This document shows positions 1 through 6,900 of a stretch of 9,650 nt of DNA, one piece after another. The notes beneath the pieces are model-generated. The model worked only from the letters and a program-made list of their open reading frames with translations, had not been told where the DNA came from and searched no databases. Position 1 is the stretch's first letter, and the number at the start of each line of letters is the position of its first letter. Position numbers and translations under genes: made by a program. The stretch is from Hellea sp. (GTDB lineage Bacteria; Pseudomonadota; Alphaproteobacteria; Caulobacterales; Maricaulaceae). The stretch spans positions 1 through 9,650 of the forward strand of contig JAHDEU010000051.1 in assembly GCA_020628635.1 (NCBI GenBank), given 5' to 3'.

Positions 1-2
1 GC

Positions 3-158
3 ACGATCCCCGAGCAGATCAGCGAGGACCGGCGGCCCTATTACACGGCGCTGGAGGCGGCCGACCGGGCGATGGAAGCGGGTGCGGCTGATGTGAGCGA
101 GATGAGCGCGTATCTGGAGGGGTTGCTGGCGCGGCAGTTGGGGGCGGGCGAGCCGTGA
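3..158 (+). CDS. Fic/DOC family protein, C-terminal end only
   Basis: The frame is open from the left edge and ends in TGA at 156-158, giving 51 residues that begin TIPEQISEDRRPYYTALEAA and end ARQLGAGEP. The pattern I-P-x-x-I-x-x-x-R-x-x-Y-Y-x-A-L-E-A-A-D, followed by an acidic helix and L-L-x-R-Q-L, is the usual tail of stand-alone bacterial Fic proteins. It lies downstream of the catalytic HPFxxGNGR helix, which is outside this window. Fic enzymes usually transfer AMP to hydroxyl side chains of target proteins, but activity cannot be judged without the catalytic part. The stop codon overlaps the ATG of the next gene by one base (TGATG), so the two are probably translated together. The family call rests only on this short tail. 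Confidence 0.6.
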   Translation, partial: TIPEQISEDRRPYYTALEAADRAMEAGAADVSEMSAYLEGLLARQLGAGEP

Positions 159-595
159 TGCGCTTCGCCATGGCAATCACGGCAGTTTGTCTTGCAGGAT
201 GTGCGTCAGCACCGGATTTTGATCCGAGCCGTGCCGTGACGCCTTCGCTCGACGCGATGACCGGAAACTGGCTACTGGTTTCAGCGAATGGCCGTGACAT
301 GCGGCAGCAATCCGTGGAGCGGGAATTATCCGTCAGAGCACAGGATTTCAGCTACAAGATCGACGATTGCAATGAAACGAACTCGGAACTTTCGCAAAGC
401 AGGGCCGGATTTCTCAGGATTGACGACAACGCCTTTATGACCACAGCATTCTGTCGTCCCATCTGGCGCACCCCATCTCACCTTAAAAGCGTCGGCGCGG
501 ATTTCGCCCGTGGTATGTCTGTTGTTCTGGACCCCGTCACCGGAATGCTACAGCTTCGTGGCGAGGCAAACACTCTGACATTCATACGTCGGTAG
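158..595 (+). CDS. small lipoprotein, META/HslJ-like
   Basis: The protein has 145 residues. It starts with a short lipoprotein signal peptide (MRFAMAITAVCLAGC): lipobox L-A-G-C, lipidated Cys15, and Ala at the next position, which suggests export to the outer membrane. The start is taken as ATG 158, which overlaps the upstream TGA; a GTG at 155 is an alternative one codon earlier. The mature part shows the sparse META-domain pattern: G-N-W-x-L near residue 36, a C-N pair at 71-72, a T-T-x-F-C segment at 95-99 where HslJ/META proteins have T-x-M-x-C, and a final beta-strand (LTFIRR). Cys71 and Cys99 could form a disulfide in the periplasm. META proteins are small periplasmic or surface proteins, some linked to stress or drug tolerance; a specific role is unknown here. 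Base composition is only about 50-53% G+C in the two 60-base stretches counted, well below its neighbours. It converges on mutL with 11 bases between the stops and no visible terminator. Confidence 0.75.
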   Translation: MRFAMAITAVCLAGCASAPDFDPSRAVTPSLDAMTGNWLLVSANGRDMRQQSVERELSVRAQDFSYKIDDCNETNSELSQSRAGFLRIDDNAFMTTAFCRPIWRTPSHLKSVGADFARGMSVVLDPVTGMLQLRGEANTLTFIRR

Positions 596-606
596 GAGTC
601 AGCCCG

Positions 607-2481
607 CTAACGCCGCCCGAACAACCGCTCAATATCCGCGAGCTTCAGCTCCACATAGGTCGGCCTGCCGTGATTGCACTGACCCGAGTGCGGCGTCGCT
701 TCCATTTCGCGCAGCAGGGCGTTCATTTCCGGGCCCGTCAGGATCCGCCCGGCCCGCACGCTGCCGTGACACGCCATCGTCCCGCAGACATGCTCGAACC
801 GTTCCTTGAGCGAGAGCGCTTCGTCATATTCGGACAGGTCGTCGGCGAGGTCGCGCAGGAGGCCTTGGGCGTCGAGCTTGCCGAGCAAGGCCGGGGTTTC
901 GCGCACCAGCACGGCGCCGACGCCGAAGGGCTCGATGATGAGGCCCATCTCGGACAGCTCCTCTGAGCGCGCCAGCACGCGGGCGGCGTCCGTTTCGCCG
1001 AGCTCGACGATGTCGGGGATGAGCATGGCCTGGCGCTCGACGCCGCGCCCTTCCATGGCGCGTTTCATGCGCTCATAGACGAGGCGTTCATGGGCGGCGT
1101 GCTGGTCGACGATGACGATGCCGTCCTGCGTTTGCGCCACGACATAGGTCTCGTGCAGCTGCGCGCGGGCGAGGCCGAGCGGGTAGTCAGAACTGCCCTG
1201 CGGGACGACCTGGTCGAGCGGGGCCGGAGCGGGCGCGCCGAAGGTCGTCGGGGCTTCGAAGGCTTCGACCCGCGCGCTCTGCCCGTCGATGAGCGGCTGC
1301 ATGCCGGGTGGCGGCGCGCCGCGATGGGCCGGTGCGTAGCTCTGCTGGTAGCGGTGCGCGTGGTTCTGCGTCTGGATGCGGCCCAGCGCATAGTCCGACA
1401 CGGTCGTGGAGGCCCGGTGTCCGGCCTCGGCCAGGGCGTGGCGCAGCGCCGACACGATCAGCCCGCGCACCACGCCCGGCGCGCGGAAGCGCACCTCGGT
1501 CTTGGCGGGATGGACGTTCACATCCACCAGCTCCGGCGGAACGTCGAGATAGAGCGCGAGCACCGGATGGCGGTCGCGGGCGAGGAAGTCCTGATAGGCG
1601 CCGCGGACCGCACCGAGCAGGAGACGGTCCTTCACCGGGCGGCCATTGACGAACAAGAACTGGTGCTGCGCATTGCCGCGCGAATAGGTCGGCAGGCCTG
1701 CAAAGCCGGACAGCCTGATCTCGTCGCGCGTCTGGTCCACCGGCACGGCGTTGAACCCGAAGGCGTCTCCCAGCACGCCCGCCAGCCGTTCCAGCCGCCC
1801 GTCATCATCCGCGGACTTGGCCGCGAGTTTCAGCGAGGTGCGCGCCGCCGTGCCCGAAGTGAAGCCCACGGTCGGGTTGGCCATGGCGATGCGCTTGACG
1901 ATGTCGGAAATCGCCATGGTTTCCGCGCGCTCGGACTTCAGGAACTTCAGCCGCGCGGGCGTGGCGTAGAACAGGTCGCGCACTTCGATGCGTGTGCCGG
2001 ACCCCAGCCCATGCCCACCCAGCCGCGGCGCGGGGCGCACGCCGGAGCTCGTCCCGCCATCCACGCGGATCTCGGACGCCTCGCGCGAATCCGCTGTCTG
2101 GCTCGTCATGGACAGGCGCGAGACGGACGCGATCGACGGCAGCGCCTCGCCGCGAAAACCGAGGCTGTTGATGTTGAGCAGATCGACGGGCCCCGACACG
2201 GTCGCGGGGAGTTTGGATGTGGCGTGTCGTTCCAGCGCGATCGGCATGTCGTCCGCGCTCATGCCGTGGCCGTCGTCCGAGACCACGATCAGCGAGCGGC
2301 CGCCGTCCTCATAGCGGATGTCGATCTGGCGCGCGCCCGCATCGATGGCGTTTTCGACCAGTTCCTTGATGACAGACGCCGGGCGCTCCACCACTTCGCC
2401 CGCCGCGATGCGGTTGACCGTCTGCTCGGGCAGGCGGTTGATGGTCGGGCGTATGCGGGGTGCTACGTTCAAGCCGCACAC
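607..2481 (-). CDS. mutL: DNA mismatch repair protein MutL, endonuclease type
   Basis: The protein has 624 residues, a normal MutL length. MutL is the ATPase that links MutS mismatch recognition to strand removal. The N-terminal GHKL ATPase is complete: RIAAGEV at 24-30, the Mg/ATP helix ENAIDAG at 43-49, DDGHGM at 69-74, RHATSK at 85-90, GFRGEAL at 108-114, and the NVHPAKTEVRF strand at 322-332. A Pro/Ala/Gln-rich linker (about 355-430) leads to the C-terminal dimerisation domain. That domain carries the metal-dependent endonuclease motif DQHAAHERLVYE (459-470), plus ACHGSVRAG (570-578) and CNHGRP (602-607). It is therefore the self-nicking kind found in bacteria without MutH, unlike the E. 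coli protein. The longest reading starts at GTG 2481. There is no clear Shine-Dalgarno, and the recognised family sequence (TINRLPEQTVNRIAAGEV) begins only at residue 13, so a start further in (for example TTG at 2472) is possible. A terminator hairpin lies directly upstream. Confidence 0.97.
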   Translation of the reverse strand: MCGLNVAPRIRPTINRLPEQTVNRIAAGEVVERPASVIKELVENAIDAGARQIDIRYEDGGRSLIVVSDDGHGMSADDMPIALERHATSKLPATVSGPVDLLNINSLGFRGEALPSIASVSRLSMTSQTADSREASEIRVDGGTSSGVRPAPRLGGHGLGSGTRIEVRDLFYATPARLKFLKSERAETMAISDIVKRIAMANPTVGFTSGTAARTSLKLAAKSADDDGRLERLAGVLGDAFGFNAVPVDQTRDEIRLSGFAGLPTYSRGNAQHQFLFVNGRPVKDRLLLGAVRGAYQDFLARDRHPVLALYLDVPPELVDVNVHPAKTEVRFRAPGVVRGLIVSALRHALAEAGHRASTTVSDYALGRIQTQNHAHRYQQSYAPAHRGAPPPGMQPLIDGQSARVEAFEAPTTFGAPAPAPLDQVVPQGSSDYPLGLARAQLHETYVVAQTQDGIVIVDQHAAHERLVYERMKRAMEGRGVERQAMLIPDIVELGETDAARVLARSEELSEMGLIIEPFGVGAVLVRETPALLGKLDAQGLLRDLADDLSEYDEALSLKERFEHVCGTMACHGSVRAGRILTGPEMNALLREMEATPHSGQCNHGRPTYVELKLADIERLFGRR

Positions 2482-2488
2482 TTAAGTG

Positions 2489-2516
2489 CAAAAGCCCCGG
2501 CTTTCCAGCCGGGGCT
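2489..2516 (-). terminator. rho-independent terminator of the lspA-bamF unit
   Basis: A perfect 10-bp inverted repeat, AGCCCCGGCT (2493-2502) and AGCCGGGGCT (2507-2516), encloses a 4-base loop. Read on the minus strand, the stem is followed by a T run (CTTTTGC), while the plus-strand side has only CTTGATT, so it terminates minus-strand transcription. It lies 31 bases after the stop of the BamF-like gene and ends 11 bases before the GTG of mutL. The hairpin is seen directly; its efficiency is inferred. Confidence 0.85.
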
Positions 2517-2547
2517 CTTGATTGCGCGAAAGGGTATGGGGCCCGGC

Positions 2548-3090
2548 CTAGAGACCGGGCAGTTTCCCGCGGGTCGGACGGCGCGTGACGGTCACTTCAC
2601 CGCCACCGGTCACGCGCTGCACCGATTCGAGGCGCGAGCGCTCGGCCTCGCTGTCCAGCGGCACGACATTGCCGTCCGCGTCATAGGGCTGGCCATCGCG
2701 GAAATAGAGCACGCGGTCCGCAAAGCTCTGCGTCTTGCGCTCCACCGAGTTCTGGCCATCGATCTTCAGCCGGATTTCCTGGTCGGCGCGGCCCGCACCG
2801 GCACGGGTCAGGAAGACGATTTCGGCGCGGGTCGGCTCGGCCGGGTCCAGATCGCCGATCAGCGCCTTGCGCGCGGCTTCCTGGGAATAGTTGTTGTCGC
2901 GGCCGGCCTCGTTGGCGGCAGGTGGCCTCAGCCCGTATTCCGGCGGCACGACGAGCGGGGCATTGGTCAGGATGTTGAATTCATTGGGCGCATCCTTGCG
3001 CAGGCCCAGCGCATTGGACGCGGACGCACAGCCCGACAGCGCGAGCAGCGAAGCCGCACCGATCAGGATGGGAAGTTGGGAGCGAGTCAT
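2548..3090 (-). CDS. bamF: DUF3035 lipoprotein, probable BAM-complex subunit BamF
   Basis: The protein has 180 residues from ATG 3090; an upstream TTG at 3150 would add 20 residues ahead of the signal peptide and is unlikely. The start is chosen because it puts a lipoprotein signal peptide at the N-terminus: MTRSQLPILIGAASLLALSG and then the lipidated Cys21, with Ala at the next position (outer-membrane sorting). The family hallmark follows at residues 35-57: P-N-E-F, then APLVVPPEYGLRPP. This proline-rich strand is conserved in DUF3035 proteins and resembles the N-terminal segment of BamC. From family knowledge, DUF3035 lipoproteins are named BamF in alphaproteobacteria and belong to the complex that inserts beta-barrels in the outer membrane. 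The rest is polar, with an acidic central part (QPYDADGNVVPLDSEAERSR) and a basic C-terminal tail (TRRPTRGKLPGL). The gene follows lspA after 72 bases, which is the usual alphaproteobacterial order, and a terminator ends the unit. The family call is firm; BAM membership is inferred. Confidence 0.82.
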   Translation of the reverse strand: MTRSQLPILIGAASLLALSGCASASNALGLRKDAPNEFNILTNAPLVVPPEYGLRPPAANEAGRDNNYSQEAARKALIGDLDPAEPTRAEIVFLTRAGAGRADQEIRLKIDGQNSVERKTQSFADRVLYFRDGQPYDADGNVVPLDSEAERSRLESVQRVTGGGEVTVTRRPTRGKLPGL

Positions 3091-3162
3091 GGGATCACTT
3101 GTGCAGACTGATGTTAGCCCTGCCCTAGCGGCGCGCGCGGGACTCGCCAAGTGAGCGTTTCG

Positions 3163-3723
3163 TTATTTGGCAGCGCCCGCTTTTGCAGCGCGGCGCTCGC
3201 GCAGGCTGTCGCGCGCCATCATGGCGAACAGCCCGATGATGCCGACCGTGATCGCGCTGTCGGCGACGTTGAACACATAGTTGAAGCGCACATCGCTGGC
3301 GTCGATGAAGTCGGTCACGGCGCCGAACAGCGCGCGGTCAATGGCATTGCCGATGGCGCCCCCGATCAGCAGGCCGAGGAAGAACTTCGTCAGCCTGTCC
3401 TGCGCCGAGGCCAGCAGATTGTAGAGCACAGCCACCATCACGATCGCAAACCCCAGCAAGGCCCAGCGCTTCAGGGCCGAATCGCCCTGCAACAGCCCCC
3501 AGCTGATGCCCTGGTTGCAGTAGAGGCTCAGATCCGCGATGGGCGAGACCTCGATGCGCAACCCCTCCAGATGGATGTCGGGATTGGTCGCGCAGATGTT
3601 CATCGGCAGATCGAAGGCTTTTGCTGCCGCCCATTTGCTGATCTGGTCGGCCACGATGACGACGGCAGGCAGAACTCCGCCCCACAGCGTCGGTATGGCC
3701 CGCAAGGTAGACATCACGCTCAT
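3163..3723 (-). CDS. lspA: lipoprotein signal peptidase (signal peptidase II)
   Basis: The protein has 186 residues. LspA is the inner-membrane aspartyl protease that removes the signal peptide from prolipoproteins after lipidation, so it would process the two lipoproteins encoded nearby. All family motifs are visible: ADQISKW at 25-31 in the first membrane helix, CNQGISWGLL at 69-78 (usually N-x-G-A-x-F; Ile-Ser-Trp here), GGAIGNAIDR at 121-130, then the catalytic aspartates in VTDFID (Asp138) and FNVADS (Asp155). Four hydrophobic segments fit the four-helix fold. Residues 40-62 form a somewhat long periplasmic loop between helices 1 and 2. A basic tail (RERRAAKAGAAK) ends the protein. Start ATG 3723 is used; ATG at 3714 (residue 4) is an alternative. 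The gene is first in a two-gene minus-strand unit with the BamF-like lipoprotein. Its promoter must lie in 3724-3941, but I see no convincing -35/-10 pair. Confidence 0.96.
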   Translation of the reverse strand: MSVMSTLRAIPTLWGGVLPAVVIVADQISKWAAAKAFDLPMNICATNPDIHLEGLRIEVSPIADLSLYCNQGISWGLLQGDSALKRWALLGFAIVMVAVLYNLLASAQDRLTKFFLGLLIGGAIGNAIDRALFGAVTDFIDASDVRFNYVFNVADSAITVGIIGLFAMMARDSLRERRAAKAGAAK

Positions 3724-3941
3724 GGCGGCGCGCCTGCCACGTCGTCGGACGGGAGTAAATCACTGACCTCGGCGGCGCGCGGAAAACGCAGCGCAACTGC
3801 ATTCCTGACCATGTTTTCATTGGCGGGCGGGGCGGGCAGCGCTATGCCCGGTCCAATGAAGTGCAGCCGCTCTATCGCGCCGTGGGGGAGATTGATCTTC
3901 TGGCGCGCAAAGGCCGCACATCCGCAGGGACCGTTCCAGCC
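3724..3941. other. divergent spacer between lspA and the autotransporter gene
   Basis: These 218 bases must hold the promoters for lspA (minus) and for the autotransporter (plus). I could not identify a convincing sigma-70 type -35/-10 pair on either strand. AGGGA at 3926-3930 is the only Shine-Dalgarno-like sequence before the autotransporter ATG at 3942, with a rather long 11-base spacing. The reading frame of the autotransporter stays open upstream back to a TAA at 3756, because the yraN-like core is in the same phase. Apart from that relic no gene is visible. Confidence 0.6.
3767..3920 (+). pseudogene. yraN: decayed fragment of yraN (UPF0102 endonuclease-like)
   Basis: Translation of 3873-3920 gives YRAVGEIDLLARKGRT, which closely follows the core of the YraN/UPF0102 family (typically R-T-x-V-G-E-I-D-L-I-A-R-x-G-x-T), the start of its nuclease-like fold. 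About ten residues before it, in the same frame, GGQRYARSN (3825-3857, with one additional residue in between) recalls the preceding G-Y-x-I-L-A-R stretch. In another frame 3767-3802 reads PRRRAENAAQLH, reminiscent of the family's R-R-A-E-x-x-A-A helix. After 3920 the family's F-V-E-V-K strand is absent and the sequence runs into the autotransporter start. No start codon and single frame joins all parts, so this would be a frame-broken, 3'-truncated relic. The core match is strong by eye; the N-terminal pieces are weak. It could alternatively be a chance match inside an untranslated leader. Confidence 0.42.
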
Positions 3942-6900
3942 ATGAACCAGCCGACCTTGATCCGCTTTTCGCTCGCCCTGCTGCTGGGCGCGGCCGTGCT
4001 GCCGAGCGCCGTCCATGCGCAGGACGCCGACCCGCTTGAAATCTCCGACGACCGCACCGCGCCCGTCAACACATCGGACGAGGACGCGGGCGAAGCGACG
4101 GACATCACTATCACCAGCACGGGCTCGATCACGCTGGACACGGCAGGCCCGGCGCTTGTCATCGACAGCTCCAACACGGTCACCTCGGCGGGCACGATCT
4201 CGATCAGCAATGTCGACAATGCCACGGGCGTTGAGATCCAGGGCGGCAATACGGGCGGCTTCACCAATTCGGGCACGATCCGCGTGGTGGAGGATTTCGA
4301 CCAGGCCAACACCGATGACGACCCGGCCACCGACACCCCGTTCGCGTCCGGCACGGGCCGCCGCGGCATTCTCGTGTCCGGCGCCTCGCCCTTTACCGGC
4401 AACATCACGCTGGAGCAGGCATCCAACATCCTGGTCGAGGGCAATGAGTCCTTTGGCGTGGACCTGTCCAACACGCCGGTCGGCGTGGCGCTGGACGGCA
4501 CGCTGTCCAATGCGGGCTCGGTCACGCTGGCGGGCGCGGATGGTTCGGCCTTCCGCATTGCGGGCGGCGTGACGGGCGATGTGTCCAACACCGGCACGGT
4601 CATCGTCACGGGCGAAGGCTCCGGCGCCTTCGACATCGACGGCGACATCGACGGCGGTTTCTTCAATGCGGGACGCATCAGCAACTCTGCCCTCCGCTTC
4701 AACGAGCGCCGGCCCTTCAACCCGGCCACCCCCTTCCCGCGCAGCGCGCTGGGCATCGAGGACGTGCGCGACGCGGCCTCGGCTGTCGCGATTTCCGGCG
4801 ATGTCGGGCGCGGCATAGAGTTCGGGCAGAACATCGTCACGACGGAGAACGACGACGGCACCACGACGGACACGCTCGCAGGCGTGTCCTCCGTGCAGCA
4901 GAACGGCCAAGCGCCCGCCATCCTCATCGACGGCGAAGGCACGCCGATCATGATCGGCACGGTCGCGGAGATCACGGACCCCGAAGCCGACGGGTTCGAC
5001 GCGGACATGCTCTATGCCTTCATCAATCGCGGCTCGCTGGCGGCCAATGGCATCATCGACGATTTCGATGCCACCACGCTGTCAGTGGCGGACGCGACGC
5101 TGGACGGCGGCATATTGAACACCGGCACCATGACGGCGACGACATTCGTCGGCGGGGCGGCACCCACCATCGAGGGCGTGGATTTCGGCACGGGCGAAGC
5201 CCGGGTCATCGTGCTGGGCGACAATGCGGTGGCCGAGCGGCTGACCAATTCCGGCTTCATCGTCGCCACGGCGAGCGAGGCGGCCGACGAAATCTATTTC
5301 GACCGCGACAACATTCCGACGCCGCGCGCCGTGTCCGCCACCGCCATCGACATCGGCGAAAACGCATCGCTGGAAAGCCTCGTCAACGAGGGCGTCATCT
5401 CGGTGGTCATCTCCGCCCGCCAGGGCACGGCGACCGTGCTGCGCGATGCGTCCGGCACGTTGACCAGCATCGAGAACCTCGGCGCCATCACGGCGATCGG
5501 CGGCAATAGCGATCCGGACGGCACGGCCGAAACCGATTTCCAGCTGGTCGCCCTGGACCTGTCGGCCAACACGTCCGGCGTTTCCATCACGCAGCGCCGC
5601 GCCGTTGATCCCGACCCGGATGACGGCGTCGATCCGGTCATCCCGGCAATAGGCGGCGACATCCTGCTGGGCTCGGGCGACGACACGATCACCTCGACCG
5701 CCGGCACCATCCGGGGCGACATCGCGTTCGGCGCGGGCGACGACGTGCTGTCCCTCGCCCAGACCGAATATGACGGCGCGATCACCAATGAGGGCGGGCT
5801 GAGCATCACGGCGACCGATGGCTCCACGCTGAGCCTGCGCGGAACGGAGGCGGTTTCCATCACCTCGGCCAGCTTCGACGAAACCTCCGTCTATGCGCCG
5901 ACCATCGACGGGCAAACGGGCACGGCGTCTTCCCTGCAAGCGTCCGGCGCGATCAGCTTTGCCGCCGGGTCCATCATCAACCCCCGTCTCAACAACCTGC
6001 TCGCCGTGGATCAGGGCAGCACGCAGTTCGAGATCGCGTCCGCCTCTGACCTCACCGTCGGCGATCTGGAGCTGCTCAACGCGGCCGACGATGGCAGCTT
6101 CCTGTTCGACACGGAATTCCAGCAGGTCGGCGAAACCCTCGTCGTGACCGTGGACCTGCGCAATGCCGAGCAGCTCGGCCTCGACGTGTCCCAGACCGGC
6201 GTGCAGTCCTCCGTTTTCAACGCCACGTTGCAGGCGCTGCAGGCCAACGGCGTGCTGGGCAACGAGCTCGCCAATCTCGACACGGCGGGCGAGTTCTACG
6301 CCGCCTACAACCAGCTCCTGCCGGAGTTTGCCGCAGCCTCCCGCCAGTTCGTGCTGGCCAATACGGACGGCGCGGTGGGTGCGGTCGGCAACCACCTGGA
6401 CAGCGCGCGGCGCTCGCCCGATAAGCCGGGCGGAGCGTGGCTGCAGGAATTCGCCTATTTCGCGGACCGCAGCCTGGCGGGCCTCTCTGAACAATACCGC
6501 GGCGAGGGCTTCGGCTTCGCCGCCGGTCTCGACACGGCGCTGGGGCCGTTCCACGCGGTCGGCGTGAATGTCGGCTTCGCGTCGACGGAGATCGAGGACG
6601 TAGTCGGCGTGGACCAACCGCTGGACGTCACCACCATCCAGCTGGGTGCCTATGCGGGCTACCAGACGGGCAATCTGGGCATCGATGCCTATGTCGGCGG
6701 GGGCTTCAACTCGTTCGACCAGAACCGACGCGTTGTCATCGGCGACTTCATCGGCGACACGGAAGGCAGCTGGGACGGCTCGCACATCAATGCGTCCTTG
6801 CGCGCGGGATACGACATCGCGCTGGGCGAGCGTTACTGGGTCCGCCCTGTCGCCAGCCTCGACTATCTGCGCCTCTCGGAGGACGCTTATCAGGAAAGCG

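Noticed and set aside
2541..2560. Second short inverted repeat GCCCGG/CCGGGC overlapping the bamF stop
   Set aside because: The stem has only 6 perfect pairs, then a mismatch, and no T run. The better hairpin at 2493-2516 explains termination.
1090..3111. 673-codon open frame on the plus strand opposite mutL and the bamF gene
   Set aside because: It is antisense to two clearly recognised genes, has low-complexity Arg/Ala/His-rich composition without any domain, and is explained by GC-rich third codon positions.
3861..3941. Upstream GTG start for the autotransporter adding 27 residues
   Set aside because: The extension would place a charged segment ahead of a standard Sec signal peptide that begins precisely at ATG 3942, and it coincides with the yraN-like relic.
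3151..3945. 264-codon plus-strand open frame opposite lspA, running to the autotransporter start
   Set aside because: It is antisense to lspA and has biased composition; the 3811-3945 tail reads as non-conserved sequence in a different frame from the yraN-like core.
3720..5008. Overlapping minus-strand open frames (3720-4910 and 3872-5008) opposite the autotransporter 5' part
   Set aside because: They are Ser/Pro/Val-rich or Arg/Ala-rich shadow translations with no family, and they cover a passenger whose frame is well supported.
5712..5720. RGD tripeptide (residues 591-593) in the autotransporter passenger
   Set aside because: An integrin-binding role would need a host-associated organism and an exposed loop. 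It sits between beta-helix/RTX-like strands, and a tripeptide occurs easily by chance.
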